Of a stretch of DNA of 64,000 nucleotides, positions 42,972-53,279 are shown piece after piece. The stretch is from CAJQQY01 sp045106765. GTDB lineage: Bacteria; Bacteroidota; Bacteroidia; Chitinophagales; Saprospiraceae. The notes beneath the pieces are model-generated. The model was not told the DNA's origin and did not search any database. It saw nothing but the letters and a program-made list of their open reading frames with translations. Both the position numbers and the translations under genes were made by a program. The DNA lies in assembly GCA_045106765.1 (NCBI GenBank), contig JBGCFD010000059.1:1-64000 (forward strand), given 5' to 3'. Each line of letters begins with the position of its first letter. The first letter of the stretch is position 1.

Positions 42972-44228
42972 ATGATTACGATAATAAAAATTATCAAGGA
43001 GAGTATCATTCAAGCATTTCAACAATTGGCGGGAAGCAAGTTGAGAAGTTTCCTTTCCTTGTTGGGAATTACGATTGGGATATTTTGTATCATCATTGTT
43101 TTGTCAGCGGTGGATTCTTTGGAAAATAATGTGCGTAGCAGTTTTGATAAATTAGGAGATGATGTAATCTATATTGATAAGCAACCTTGGGATGAAGATC
43201 CTGGATCGAGTTGGTGGAAATATTTCCGTCGTCCCAATCCGAATTTCAAAGAATTTGAATTAATTAAGGAAAAAGCGAAAGGAGTTGATTTAGCTTGTTA
43301 CACCGCTAATATTGGTAGCCGAACTGCAAAGTATCGTTCTAATAGTGTGTCTGGTGCATTTGTCGCTGGAGGTACTTATGACTTCGCTCAGATGTATAAT
43401 GTAGTAATGGAAAAAGGGAGATATTATACACCTTCCGAATATTCGACTGGTGCGAATAAAGTTGTATTAGGCAATACAGTAACGAATGAGCTTTTTGGGA
43501 ATCAAGAACCTATTGGTAAAAAAATATCCATCAACGGAATTAAATTGGAAGTCATCGGAGTGATTGAAAAAGGTGGGGAAGATTTATTGCAAGTGATGCA
43601 ATTAGATGAGGTAGTTTTGATTTCTTATAATTTAGCTAGAAAGTTTGCGAAGGTGGATAAAAATAATGGGAATACGATGCTAGCAGTTAAAGCAAAAGAA
43701 GGGGTCAACTTAGATGATTTGGAAGATGAGATTACTGGATTGTTGCGATCAAGTCGAAGATTAAAGCCAAAAGAGGATAGTAATTTTGCTTTGAATAAAT
43801 TGACGATGCTGAGTAGTTTATTGGATGGTTTTTTTGGAATTATGTATTTAGTGGGAGGAATCATTGGAGGATTTGCTTTGTTTGTTGGAATGTTTAGTGT
43901 AGCAAACATTATGTTTGTTTCGGTCAAAGAGCGAACGAGTATTATCGGAATAAAAAAAGCACTTGGGGCTAAAAAATATGTTATCCTTTTAGAATTTTTA
44001 ATTGAAGCGATCATTCTTTGTCTGGTCGGAGGTGCTGTTGGATTGTTGATGGTGATGGGTGCGTTGAAGGCAGTCTCGATGATTCCTGATATGGCTTTTG
44101 AAATGTATTTATCTGCAGACAATGCAATTTTTGGAATTAGCGTATCGATAATTATTGGAATTTTAGCTGGGGTGATTCCTGCATTTTTAGCAGCGAAAAT
44201 GGATCCGGTGAGTGCAATTCGGGCGTAA
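42972..44228 (+). CDS. MacB/FtsX-type ABC transporter permease
   Basis: 418 residues. One N-terminal membrane helix (FLSLLGITIGIFCIIIVLSAV) follows KLRS, as in MacB. A periplasmic MacB_PCD-like domain of about 230 residues comes next (ANKVVLGNTVTNELFGNQEPIGKKI). Three C-terminal helices form the FtsX domain (VGGIIGGFALFVGMFSVANIMFVSV, the conserved RTSIIGIKKALGAKK, and GVIPAFLAAKMDPVSAIRA). This type works with a separate ATPase and moves signals or lipoproteins/peptides rather than using an alternating-access pore. No ATPase gene is adjacent, so the partner must be encoded elsewhere. Confidence 0.92.
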   Translation: MITIIKIIKESIIQAFQQLAGSKLRSFLSLLGITIGIFCIIIVLSAVDSLENNVRSSFDKLGDDVIYIDKQPWDEDPGSSWWKYFRRPNPNFKEFELIKEKAKGVDLACYTANIGSRTAKYRSNSVSGAFVAGGTYDFAQMYNVVMEKGRYYTPSEYSTGANKVVLGNTVTNELFGNQEPIGKKISINGIKLEVIGVIEKGGEDLLQVMQLDEVVLISYNLARKFAKVDKNNGNTMLAVKAKEGVNLDDLEDEITGLLRSSRRLKPKEDSNFALNKLTMLSSLLDGFFGIMYLVGGIIGGFALFVGMFSVANIMFVSVKERTSIIGIKKALGAKKYVILLEFLIEAIILCLVGGAVGLLMVMGALKAVSMIPDMAFEMYLSADNAIFGISVSIIIGILAGVIPAFLAAKMDPVSAIRA

Positions 44229-44262
44229 TTTTTTTTAGGAATATTAGTTTAAATTTCAATAA

Positions 44263-44427
44263 ATGACACTACTAATCTTACGTAATTGTTTAGGCTTTTC
44301 TCAAGGAATTGACTCAGGATCCAGTAATTTTGAAATAATTTTTTCTTTCCTATTTGCGATTGTAGTTATTTTTATGATCTCTAATTCGATTATTTCTTTT
44401 GCCAAAAATGAAGAAGAATTAGTATAA
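44263..44427 (+). CDS. Possible small single-pass membrane protein
   Basis: 54 residues from the ATG at 44263 to the TAA at 44425-44427. One strong membrane helix (FEIIFSFLFAIVVIFMISNSII, about 23-45) is followed by an acidic tail FAKNEEELV. It starts 34 bp after the permease stop and is followed by a strong terminator (44491-44537), so it may be the last gene of that transcript. No family is recognised. A chance frame in AT-rich DNA is possible, but the hydrophobic helix with charged end is protein-like. Confidence 0.45.
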   Translation: MTLLILRNCLGFSQGIDSGSSNFEIIFSFLFAIVVIFMISNSIISFAKNEEELV

Positions 44428-44490
44428 ATGAAACAATCAAACTAGACTCTTCCATTTAATTAAATATAAAGACCGTTAAATAATTTTTCC

Positions 44491-44537
44491 AAAAAAACTC
44501 AATAAGATGAAACATTCTTATTGAGTTTTTTTTTGTA
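44491..44537 (+). terminator. Intrinsic terminator
   Basis: AAAAAAACTCAATAAGA (44491-44507) pairs with TCTTATTGAGTTTTTTT from 44516, with an 8-nt loop and a long T-run. It ends the permease/small-protein unit. Confidence 0.85.
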
Positions 44538-44857
44538 AAAAATTAGGATAGTGGGAAAACAACTATTTTTGGTATGATATTTATTGTTAATATAAATATC
44601 ATATTTAAAAAATTTAAATGTCAAAAAATGACATTTTACTAAAAACAATAAAGGCAAAAGTTTTGCCATGATCTTATTACAATCTTACCAATTTTCATTT
44701 TACCAAACCTTAGATTTCTAAACTAATTGCCCAAACAGATTTTACATTTTTCCAATTTTTACTAAATGGATAAAAGATGTAATCGTCTGCATATGACTAT
44801 TTTATAGATCAAATTTTTAAAAGTAACTATTGAAAAGTTTTTAACAAAAAAATTAGA
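44538..44857. other. Upstream region of the first large adhesin, with two hairpins
   Basis: About 320 AT-rich bp. ATGATATTTAT (44574-44584) pairs with ATAAATATCAT (44592-44602). AAATGTCA (44616-44623) pairs with TGACATTT (44629-44636) around an A5 loop. Either could be a regulator site or a leader structure. No consensus promoter is clear. Confidence 0.5.
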
Positions 44858-47800
44858 ATGATGAATGAATTCTTGTCTCCGCAAAATTATGTAGCTCAAG
44901 GAAAACGAATATCAAATAATTTGCGAAAAGGAATATTAGTGTTGCTTACACTTTTACTTTTGCCAATTTTTCTACAAGCTGAAGGTTCAGTCGATTTTAG
45001 AAATAATTTTGGAAAACGTCTTTTTTATTGGGCCAATGAAGAGCAGCAAATAAAAGTTTATGCTCAAGCTGGAGAATATATTAATTTAGGATCAAGCCAC
45101 ATTGGAGTCAATAGTGGTTATTTGTTATTGTATAAACCTGATGGAACACTTGCTGGAATTTACCAAGATTTGGGACTTGGAGCAGGACTTGGAATCATTA
45201 ATAATGATGTCGAAGAATTGAATGGACCTACAGGTGGAGGAACAATGAATGGAAGTGGTTATGTACCAATTACACAGGAAGTGATGGCAGGCGAAGAAGG
45301 AATTTGGACGGTAGTTTTAGGATTTCCAACGACACTTCCAATTACTTCAAACTATTCATTTACTAATTTAGACAATAATGAAACATGGGATAGATTAACT
45401 AATCAACCTGATGAATGGGCAGTAGTTTCATGGGATGCAACAGTATCAACTGGTGCTGCAGCTAATAATGGAGGAGCGATGATGACTGGTCGAGTTTATA
45501 CGAATCAGTACAAGTCAATTGTTACTGGAAATTTAAATTCTACTTCTCCTACCTTTTATATGATGTCAAAAGAAGGGATTCAATATCAAATGGATTTAGA
45601 TGGAATTGATCCATATGGTTTTGATTTTTCTGCTAACTCTATGGGTATTGTAGATCATACAGGACAACCAACCTACACCTCAAAATTAACTACAGATTAT
45701 ACGGTTTCAGATGATCCTTCGACTTGGAATAGTGGTGATTATTATATTTATGATCCACAGAGTGATGATAATGGATCATTGATTACATATAAAATATTTT
45801 TCAATCTTCCTGATCCAACTATGCCTACAGAGGCAATGACAACGAATATATATACTAACTCAACCTATACTACTTGGTTGAATAATATAGTGAGTCCTGA
45901 TCCATTGAGTGTACAAGGGTTTGATTTTGCAGGAGTTGATAATATGGGAAACCCAACTTGTTTTGGAAATAATATGCAAACAGGAATTGGTGGAATTCTT
46001 TCTTACACGTCAAACATTTCTGGTACAGCAAAATTATCGCTTGATATAAATGGTGATGGAGATTTTGTAGATGCAGAAGATCGAATTATTTATCAAGCAG
46101 CGGAAGTAGGAGCAAATGAAATGACTTGGGATGGATTAGATGGAACAGGTGCAATGATGAATTTGGCTACTGGTGTAGAAATAAATTATCTATTAGAAAT
46201 GCGTGCGGGAGAAATACATATCATGATTCGAGATATTGAAAATAATGGAGGTGGAATTACCTTTACTCGATTAAATGGTCAAAATGCGCCTGCCAATGAT
46301 TTTTTCTATGATCATACAGAAGTAAGTGGAACGACTAGTGGAGGTGCTGCACCTTCTGTTACTTCAACTACAACACCTCATACGTATTTTTCCAATTTCG
46401 GAAATAATAAAATGTTAGACTATTGGGCTTATCAAGATGTTGCAGGAGATGCTTCTGGAAAAGTGATTGTAAATGTGGTAACAGATTGTTCTAAACCTGT
46501 TATTGTAGATAGTGATAATGATGGAGTAGATGATGATATGGATTTGGATGACGATAATGATGGAATTCCTGACTCAAGAGAATATTGCCATCCTACAGAT
46601 GGATTTGCTTGTTTTCCAAATGGAGTAGATCCAAGTGCAGATGAGGATGGAGATTTGGTCGCTAATTATTTGGATGCGGATGATATGGCTGTCAATAATC
46701 CATGTACTGATGCCGATATGAATGGAGTTTGTGATGGAGTAGCTGCGATTTATGATAATGATGGAGATGGTGTTGCTGATCACCTAGACTTGGATTCTGA
46801 TAATGATGGAATTCCAGATATGGTAGAAGCAGGACATGCTCAACTAGATACCGATATGGATGCTCGGATTGATGGAGTTGCTGCTGACTTTGGGGCAAAT
46901 GGATTATTTAATCCAATTTCTTCTGATCCAGATGCGATGACTGCAACGATCACTTATACCGTTTTAAATACGAGTAATAATAATACACCAGATCATGATG
47001 ATTTGGATGCTGACGATGATGGAATTTTTGATGTGCTAGAGTCTCAGCAGGTAGATGGAGATTTTGATGGAAGGGTAGGAATGGGAACTCCGAAGGTAGA
47101 TAACAATGGATTACCGATCGAGGATGGAAATGGAAATCCTGTGATAATTATGTTTTCTCCAAAAGATTTAGATCTTGATTTGATTCCTGATTATCGAGAT
47201 TGGGATCGAGATGGAGATGGAATTCCAGATTATTATGAATGTCCTGACCAAACTGATTGTACTGATTCAGACACGGATGGAAATTTTGATGTAGATGAAT
47301 TAGATAGTGATGGGGATGGGTTGACTGATAATGAAGAATGTCCAACTGGACTTCCTTGCCCTGATACGGATATTAATGGAACGGATGATTTTCAGCAATT
47401 TAATGTTGGATGTCCAACATTTGATATACCTGTGGTAACTGTTGCGGATAATGTTATTTGCGAGGGTGAAATTATTGCCCTTGAAACGGATCCTGTGGCT
47501 GGAACGAATATCGCATATGAATGGACTTTTACCGATAACAATACCAGTTATTCTTTAGGTCTAACGAGTTCACCAAATTACTTTATCAATTTTACTAATC
47601 CTACACATACCGGAACTTATGCGGTGCAAGTGAAATCAGGAAGTTGTGCTTCGCAAATTTCAAATGCAGAAAATGTAACGGTATATTCTACTTCAGCACC
47701 AATTGCAAGCAATGGAACTACTCAGTCAATGCCAGCTTGTGAAGGCGAAAGTATGCAATTGGAAGTTCCTTTTATGATTGATGCGACTTACGAATGGTTT

Positions 47801-49549
47801 GGGCCCAATGGATTTACTTCTACACAATATGATCCAGTTATTACGAATTTAACGACCGATAATGCAGGTAGTTATTATGTGGTAGTGGAAATGAGTGATG
47901 GATGTGCAACGGTAGTTTCGACCAATACAACAATGTTTGTTCAAGCGACTCCACCTCCTGCTGCGGTAGAAAGTATGGTAGCCGTTTGTGAAGGAAGTGA
48001 TTTAGTTTTGACTGCCAATCCGTTAGGTATTCCACCAAATGCAACTTTGAATTTTGAATGGTTTTATCAAACAGGAACTTCGATTGGAACAACAACTGAT
48101 TTAGATTTTACGGTGCCTAATATTGATGCAGCTTCAGCTGGTGAATATTATGTAGTGATGACTGTCGGTAATTGTGTAGCAGATGCGTCTGCTATGGTTA
48201 TGGTGGAAATTACAGATACTGAGGTTCCAAATGCAGGAAATGATATGACTGTTTGTGGTTTAGGAAATACAAATTTGTCAGCGATGATGCCTTCTATTGG
48301 AACAGGTCAATGGACTTCAACAACTGGCGCAACGATTGATGATGTGAATAATCCAACTGCTTCAGTTTCAGATTTAATTGCTGGAAATAATGTTTTTGTT
48401 TGGACACTTTCCAATGACAATTGTGCCAATTATGCTACAGATACTGTCATGATTAATTATACCGATGCAACGGATGATGTATCTGATGCAGGTGTTGATT
48501 TACAAGTATGTAATGATGGTTCAGTAGTTTTGGGAGCAGCTTCACCAGCGACAGCTTTTGGAGTTTGGTCACAACCGAGTACTCAAACTGCCATCGTCAT
48601 TTCCAATAATACTTCTCCAACTCCGACTGTTTCAGGAATGGTTCCTGGCAATACTTATACTTTTACTTGGACCCTTTCGGAAGGAACTTGTTTTGATTAT
48701 GATTCAGATGAAGTGACTGTTTTTATATCTGAATTACCTGCGATTACTGCTCAAGTTGATATGGAACAAACCTATGCTTGTGAAGGTGCAGAAGTCACGT
48801 TAAGTGCCAATCAACCAACTGTCGGAACAGGAATGTGGATGACACCTTCTTCCGCAACGATCACTAATCCAACTAATGCTTCGACTACAACTAGTAATGT
48901 TCCATCTGGTGCCAATATGTTTATTTGGTCGTTGTCAAATGATGCTTGCGAAAATTATGCAGCAGATACGATGGTGGTTTTTCGAGAAGATAATATAGAA
49001 GTAGCGGATGATAATTTCTTGATCAATTTAAATGAAAGGTTAGTAGATGAAGATGTCTTGGTCAATGATGTTATTGGATTTGTCAACGAATATGAAGTAA
49101 ATATTACACAAAATCCAACTCAAGGTACGGTGCAGATGCTTGATGGAGTTTTCACTTATGAACCCAATCATAATGCCTTCGGGATTGATGAATTTGAATA
49201 TGAAATCTGCAATGTAAACTGTGCTAATGATTGTCAAAAAGCAACGGTAACAATTACATTAAATGGATTGACTGAAAAAGGAGAATGTTGGATACCAAAT
49301 GTTTTGACTCCAAATGGAAATGGTAAAAACGATGCGTTGACTATTCCATGTACACAGAATTTTCCGAACAATGAATTGATGATTTTCAACCGATGGGGAG
49401 ATAAAGTTTTCTCAGAGGTAGGGTACCAAAATAATTGGGAAGGGACTTATAATGGAAATGATTTACCTGCGGGAACGTACTATTATATTTTTAAATTGGA
49501 TACAGATGATGCAGATCCTGCGCAAGGATTTTTTACCATTATCAGATAG
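44858..49549 (+). CDS. Large T9SS type B cell-surface protein with Asp-rich and Ig/PKD-like repeats
   Basis: 1563 residues. A long basic N-terminus precedes the signal helix (GILVLLTLLLLPIFLQAEG, about 25-43). Residues to about 545 are a beta-rich domain. A block of thrombospondin type 3-like, calcium-binding repeats follows (DSDNDGVDDDMDLDDDNDG, DNDGDGVADHLDLDSDNDG, DRDGDGIPDYYECPD; about 548-835). Then come several Ig/PKD-like domains with paired Cys (VCEGSDLVLTANP, YACEGAEVTLSANQ) and a cadherin-like segment DNFLINLNERLVDEDVLVND. The last 85-90 residues are a type B (CHU_C) sorting domain: IPNVLTPNGNGKNDALTI, LMIFNRWGDKVF, LPAGTYYYIFKL. The protein should be exported by the T9SS and act as an adhesin or matrix protein. 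PorP/SprF and PorE-like genes follow directly, as often seen for type B cargo. Confidence 0.9.
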   Translation: MMNEFLSPQNYVAQGKRISNNLRKGILVLLTLLLLPIFLQAEGSVDFRNNFGKRLFYWANEEQQIKVYAQAGEYINLGSSHIGVNSGYLLLYKPDGTLAGIYQDLGLGAGLGIINNDVEELNGPTGGGTMNGSGYVPITQEVMAGEEGIWTVVLGFPTTLPITSNYSFTNLDNNETWDRLTNQPDEWAVVSWDATVSTGAAANNGGAMMTGRVYTNQYKSIVTGNLNSTSPTFYMMSKEGIQYQMDLDGIDPYGFDFSANSMGIVDHTGQPTYTSKLTTDYTVSDDPSTWNSGDYYIYDPQSDDNGSLITYKIFFNLPDPTMPTEAMTTNIYTNSTYTTWLNNIVSPDPLSVQGFDFAGVDNMGNPTCFGNNMQTGIGGILSYTSNISGTAKLSLDINGDGDFVDAEDRIIYQAAEVGANEMTWDGLDGTGAMMNLATGVEINYLLEMRAGEIHIMIRDIENNGGGITFTRLNGQNAPANDFFYDHTEVSGTTSGGAAPSVTSTTTPHTYFSNFGNNKMLDYWAYQDVAGDASGKVIVNVVTDCSKPVIVDSDNDGVDDDMDLDDDNDGIPDSREYCHPTDGFACFPNGVDPSADEDGDLVANYLDADDMAVNNPCTDADMNGVCDGVAAIYDNDGDGVADHLDLDSDNDGIPDMVEAGHAQLDTDMDARIDGVAADFGANGLFNPISSDPDAMTATITYTVLNTSNNNTPDHDDLDADDDGIFDVLESQQVDGDFDGRVGMGTPKVDNNGLPIEDGNGNPVIIMFSPKDLDLDLIPDYRDWDRDGDGIPDYYECPDQTDCTDSDTDGNFDVDELDSDGDGLTDNEECPTGLPCPDTDINGTDDFQQFNVGCPTFDIPVVTVADNVICEGEIIALETDPVAGTNIAYEWTFTDNNTSYSLGLTSSPNYFINFTNPTHTGTYAVQVKSGSCASQISNAENVTVYSTSAPIASNGTTQSMPACEGESMQLEVPFMIDATYEWFGPNGFTSTQYDPVITNLTTDNAGSYYVVVEMSDGCATVVSTNTTMFVQATPPPAAVESMVAVCEGSDLVLTANPLGIPPNATLNFEWFYQTGTSIGTTTDLDFTVPNIDAASAGEYYVVMTVGNCVADASAMVMVEITDTEVPNAGNDMTVCGLGNTNLSAMMPSIGTGQWTSTTGATIDDVNNPTASVSDLIAGNNVFVWTLSNDNCANYATDTVMINYTDATDDVSDAGVDLQVCNDGSVVLGAASPATAFGVWSQPSTQTAIVISNNTSPTPTVSGMVPGNTYTFTWTLSEGTCFDYDSDEVTVFISELPAITAQVDMEQTYACEGAEVTLSANQPTVGTGMWMTPSSATITNPTNASTTTSNVPSGANMFIWSLSNDACENYAADTMVVFREDNIEVADDNFLINLNERLVDEDVLVNDVIGFVNEYEVNITQNPTQGTVQMLDGVFTYEPNHNAFGIDEFEYEICNVNCANDCQKATVTITLNGLTEKGECWIPNVLTPNGNGKNDALTIPCTQNFPNNELMIFNRWGDKVFSEVGYQNNWEGTYNGNDLPAGTYYYIFKLDTDDADPAQGFFTIIR

Positions 49550-49612
49550 AAAAATTTGGACTAAAAATATTCAGGTATCGGATACCTACATAAATTTTAA
49601 AAAATAATAAAG

Positions 49613-50536
49613 ATGCAAAAATATTTAATTCTTCTAATTGTAGTGATGGGCACAGCTTGGTCAGCCAATGGTCAAAATGATCCTAACTATACTCAATTCA
49701 TGCATAACAAAATGGCAATCAATCCAGCTTATGCAGGAAGTAAAGAAGTACTCACGTTCACTTCTCTTTATCGAAATCAATGGTCAGGAGTAGCTGGCGC
49801 ACCAACTACATATACGGTAAACGCACATGCTCCTTTTTTCAGTAATCGATGTGGAGTAGGGCTTTCATTTGTTGGAGACCAACATGGTTTTTATAAAACA
49901 TATAATATTGGATTGAATTATGCGTACCGAATTCCTGTAAAAAATGGAGCAACATTTAGCATCGGATTGAGTGGTCAAATTGAATATGGTCAAATCGACT
50001 TCACGATGATTGATCCTGTGGATATGAATGATGAAGATATTCCTTCTAATGAGACCTCTCGAATTAATCCAAATTTTGGTGTAGGATTTTACTACAGTCA
50101 TCCAAATTATTATGTAGGACTTTCTGTACCTAATTTTTTACGATCTACAGTTTATTCTAACAACCCTAGTCAATCGGTCGATCTTAATTCTATGCGAACT
50201 TATAGATTGATGGGAGGTCTGATGACTCGGATCAATCATGCCGTTCAATTCAAACCTGCGATGTTGGTAAGCTATAATCCTGGCGCTCCAATAGAAGTAG
50301 ATGTGAACGCCAGTTTTTTATTTATGGATAAAATTTGGGTAGGTGCATCTTACCGTTTAGGTGACTCATTTGATGCGATGCTTCAGTATCAATTTAATCC
50401 ACAAATTCGAGCAGGAGTTGCAGTTGATTTAACTACATCGGAGTTGTCACAATACAGTCCTGGAAGTTTTGAAGTGATGTTAGAATACGGGTTGAATTTT
50501 GAAGGAAAAGGAATGAATCACTTAAGATATTTTTAA
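49613..50536 (+). CDS. PorP/SprF-family type IX secretion membrane protein (adhesin-linked copy)
   Basis: 307 residues. The signal peptide (ending SANGQN) is followed by the family hallmark DPNYTQFMHNKMAINPAYAG and SLYRNQWSGVAGAPTTYT, then GVGLSFVGDQHGFYKTYNIGLNYAYRI. The C-terminus is barrel-like (PGSFEVMLEYGLNFEGKG). It starts 63 bp after the large adhesin and is followed by a PorE-like gene. SprF-type proteins are needed for export of one neighbouring type B adhesin, so pairing with the 44858 adhesin is a reasonable inference. It is clearly different from the other copy at 20749. Confidence 0.93.
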   Translation: MQKYLILLIVVMGTAWSANGQNDPNYTQFMHNKMAINPAYAGSKEVLTFTSLYRNQWSGVAGAPTTYTVNAHAPFFSNRCGVGLSFVGDQHGFYKTYNIGLNYAYRIPVKNGATFSIGLSGQIEYGQIDFTMIDPVDMNDEDIPSNETSRINPNFGVGFYYSHPNYYVGLSVPNFLRSTVYSNNPSQSVDLNSMRTYRLMGGLMTRINHAVQFKPAMLVSYNPGAPIEVDVNASFLFMDKIWVGASYRLGDSFDAMLQYQFNPQIRAGVAVDLTTSELSQYSPGSFEVMLEYGLNFEGKGMNHLRYF

Positions 50537-50634
50537 ACCCCAACCCTTAAAGAGAAACTTAGGGGAATGGATGGGTAGAAATTAGTTTTATAATTAAATG
50601 ACTGATTATCAGTTGTTTATAAAAGGAAAATAAA

Positions 50635-52926
50635 ATGAATCGTATTATATCTATATTTTGTACAATAATTTTTTGCTTTGTAAATGTATTGTTATTTGCA
50701 CAGGCAGAAGAGACTAAAAAAGATCCAACTGGTTGGAAGAAAGCAGATAAGTTATACCAACAACAAGGCTATATGGCTTCAGCAACTAAATATCAGGTGA
50801 AGCAAGATGCTGATGATATGCAACCTGAAGTAATGATTCGAATTGCCAATTCTTATCGCCTCAATGGAGATGCAGAACTAGCAGAATATTGGTATTCAAA
50901 ATGCATTAATAAATCTACAAATGTAGAAGATAAATTGCACTATGCGGAAGTATTGCAAAGTACAGGTAAGTGTGAGGATGCGATTCGATGGTTTAATGAA
51001 TACCAAAGAGTAGCGAACTCTGATCGTAAATTTATTTCTGATTGCAGCGAGTTGTCGACCTTTAAAAAACATGAAGATGCTACAGTCGAAAATCTAAAAG
51101 CGTTGAATACCAAACATTTAGATTATAGTGCGGTAAGTCACGATGGAGGAATTGTTTTTACTTCCACAAGAGGGATGCAAAAAATTCGTAAGGTGACTGA
51201 CGCTTGGACAAAAGGTAATTTCTCAGATGTGTTTTTTGCAAAAATGAATGATGAAGGAGAGGTAGAAAATATCACTCCAGTCATCGGAGGCATCAATAAA
51301 AAGTATCATGATGGTGTAACTTCGATTAGTGGGAGTGGGACGCTGATGTTCTTTTCAAGAAATAACAAAAAGAAGAAAAAGAAAAATCAATCTATCAATT
51401 TAAAAATTTACAGCTCCATTTTTGTAGATGGGATGTGGACAGATGCAACGGACATTGGTATCAATGGAGACGATTTTGCAACGTGTCATCCAAGCCTTTC
51501 TGCAGATGGTAAATTACTCTACTTTGCTTCAGATCGTCCTGGTGGTTTTGGTGGAATGGATATTTATGTTTGCGAAAACAACAATGGCAAATGGAAAAAA
51601 CCTCAAAACTTAGGGCCAACTATCAATAGTGCTGGAAATGATATTTTCCCATTTGTCAATCAGGAGGGAATTTTATTTTTCTCTTCGAATGGACATAAAG
51701 GTATGGGAGGTTTAGATGTTTTCTATGCTGAAAAATCTAGCACTTATGATGAAGACTCTTGGAGTATACGAAAAAATTTAGGAACTCCTTTTAATACTAA
51801 AAAAGATGATTTTGGTTTTTATGCCAATGAAAATATGACCAAAGGGTTTTTGACTTCCAATCGATTTGGAGGGAAAGGCGGAGACGATATTTATACTTGG
51901 GAAAATAATAATAAGCCATTAGAATTAACTGAGACAAAGACTTCTTATGTGATGGTGATGGATACAGAAACTAATTCAGCGATTAAAAATGCAGTTGTGA
52001 AAATTGAAAACGTGAATGGAAGTGGAATTCCAATAGAAGGAAAAACTGATGTAAAAGGATTGTTAGAAACAACGGTGGAAGAAGGAAAGACTTACAAAGT
52101 AACGGTAATAAAAGAAGGGTTTTTGCCAATCGAAAAAGAAATTTCTGCAGCAGAAATGATGGGTGGAATTTCTTATTCCTTCAATTTGGAAAAAACAAAA
52201 TGTGTAGAATTATTTGGAACTGTCATCAATGGAAAATACAATAAAGTACTGGCTAGTACAGTCATCACTTTGGTGAATAAATGTACTGGAGAAAAAACGG
52301 TAGTGACTTCTCAAGCAGATGGAAGTTTTGATTTTTGTTTAGAAAATGGATGTGATTTTGATGTCGTTGCTAGCAAAGATAATTTCATGGCAATCGAAAC
52401 TCAGGTTTCTACTATGGAACCAACCGAAGGAAATATGAAAGAAATTAAAATTGAAATGTTGCCTTCCAACCTACCAGTAAAATCAAACCCAATGGTGAAA
52501 ACTGAATCGTCTGCTGAAGTGAAGAAACATTTTTTAGGAGATGAAAAAGCAACTTTTAGTGTAGGGCAAGTGCTAACCTTAAAGAATATTTATTATGATT
52601 TTAATAAGTCAAATATTCGACCTGATGCACAGGTCGAACTAGATTATATTGTTACGATGATGAATGAATTTTCTAATATGGAAATTACACTTATCTCTCA
52701 TACTGACTCACGTGGAAATAATAACTACAATAAAAAACTTTCGGAAAAGAGAGCAATTTCTGCTCGTCAATACATCATTTCAAAAGGAATTACCTCGGAC
52801 AGAATTATTGCTTCTGGCTATGGTGAAACTGAATTGAAAAATGATTGTAAAGATGGTGTAGATTGTTCAGATGGTCAACATCAAATTAACCGAAGAACGG
52901 AAATTTTGATTAACAAAATGGACTAG
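50635..52926 (+). CDS. PorE-like TPR / propeller / CRD / OmpA protein
   Basis: 763 residues in four parts, the same order as PorE of Porphyromonas. After a signal peptide there are TPR-like helices (about 30-150: YQQQGYMASATKYQV, RIANSYRLNGDAELAEYWY). A WD40/PD40-type beta-propeller covers about 165-415 (SLSADGKLLYFASDRPGGFGG, VNQEGILFFSSNGHKGMGG). Two carboxypeptidase-regulatory-like (CRD) beta-sandwiches span about 430-620 (AVVKIENVNGSGIP). The C-terminal OmpA domain at about 640-763 has IYYDFNKSNIRPDAQVELDY, LISHTDSRGNNNYNKKLSE and INRRTEILI. The OmpA part ties it to peptidoglycan under the outer membrane. I see no lipobox at the start, unlike PorE itself. It sits in a likely operon with PorP/SprF and the type B adhesin. 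Confidence 0.9.
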   Translation: MNRIISIFCTIIFCFVNVLLFAQAEETKKDPTGWKKADKLYQQQGYMASATKYQVKQDADDMQPEVMIRIANSYRLNGDAELAEYWYSKCINKSTNVEDKLHYAEVLQSTGKCEDAIRWFNEYQRVANSDRKFISDCSELSTFKKHEDATVENLKALNTKHLDYSAVSHDGGIVFTSTRGMQKIRKVTDAWTKGNFSDVFFAKMNDEGEVENITPVIGGINKKYHDGVTSISGSGTLMFFSRNNKKKKKKNQSINLKIYSSIFVDGMWTDATDIGINGDDFATCHPSLSADGKLLYFASDRPGGFGGMDIYVCENNNGKWKKPQNLGPTINSAGNDIFPFVNQEGILFFSSNGHKGMGGLDVFYAEKSSTYDEDSWSIRKNLGTPFNTKKDDFGFYANENMTKGFLTSNRFGGKGGDDIYTWENNNKPLELTETKTSYVMVMDTETNSAIKNAVVKIENVNGSGIPIEGKTDVKGLLETTVEEGKTYKVTVIKEGFLPIEKEISAAEMMGGISYSFNLEKTKCVELFGTVINGKYNKVLASTVITLVNKCTGEKTVVTSQADGSFDFCLENGCDFDVVASKDNFMAIETQVSTMEPTEGNMKEIKIEMLPSNLPVKSNPMVKTESSAEVKKHFLGDEKATFSVGQVLTLKNIYYDFNKSNIRPDAQVELDYIVTMMNEFSNMEITLISHTDSRGNNNYNKKLSEKRAISARQYIISKGITSDRIIASGYGETELKNDCKDGVDCSDGQHQINRRTEILINKMD

Positions 52927-52953
52927 ATTTATTGATTAGAAAAGTATTGATAG

Positions 52954-52990
52954 GCCCTGTTTTTCTTTGTAAAAACGGGGCTTGTTTTTT
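52954..52990 (+). terminator. Intrinsic terminator after the PorE-like gene
   Basis: GCCCTGTTTTT (52954-52964) pairs with AAAAACGGGGC (52971-52981) with one wobble, followed by a T-rich tail at 52983-52990. It ends the adhesin / PorP / PorE-like unit. Confidence 0.75.
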
Positions 52991-53279
52991 TGTGAAATGG
53001 TGTATTTCTAGTTTCAGTATTTCAAAGTCTTTTTGGTATAAATTTTGGAACTTAAATTATATATTTTTTTAATGTTATTTTTTCATATAAAGATTGAAGT
53101 TTTTTCATTGTATTCAGTCACTCATGTTTTTTAAAAATATATAAAGTGTTGATTGTGAGTGTTTTTTATAATTTAAAAATTGAATTTCTATTTTTTATTA
53201 AAAAATAAAAAACGCCTAATTTTAAATATCCCTTTAATTTATGAGGTATAATTATACTTTTTTTAACAAAAAAAATCCC
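52991..53279. other. Upstream region of the second large adhesin
   Basis: About 290 very AT-rich bp with no gene and no clear TAnnTTTG promoter. TATAAATTTTGG near 53037-53048 is close to the -7 form but has one extra base. Confidence 0.4.

Noticed and set aside
43625..44122. Reverse frame of 165 residues in the permease gene
   Set aside because: It mirrors the hydrophobic helices of the permease; no signal, promoter or family match.
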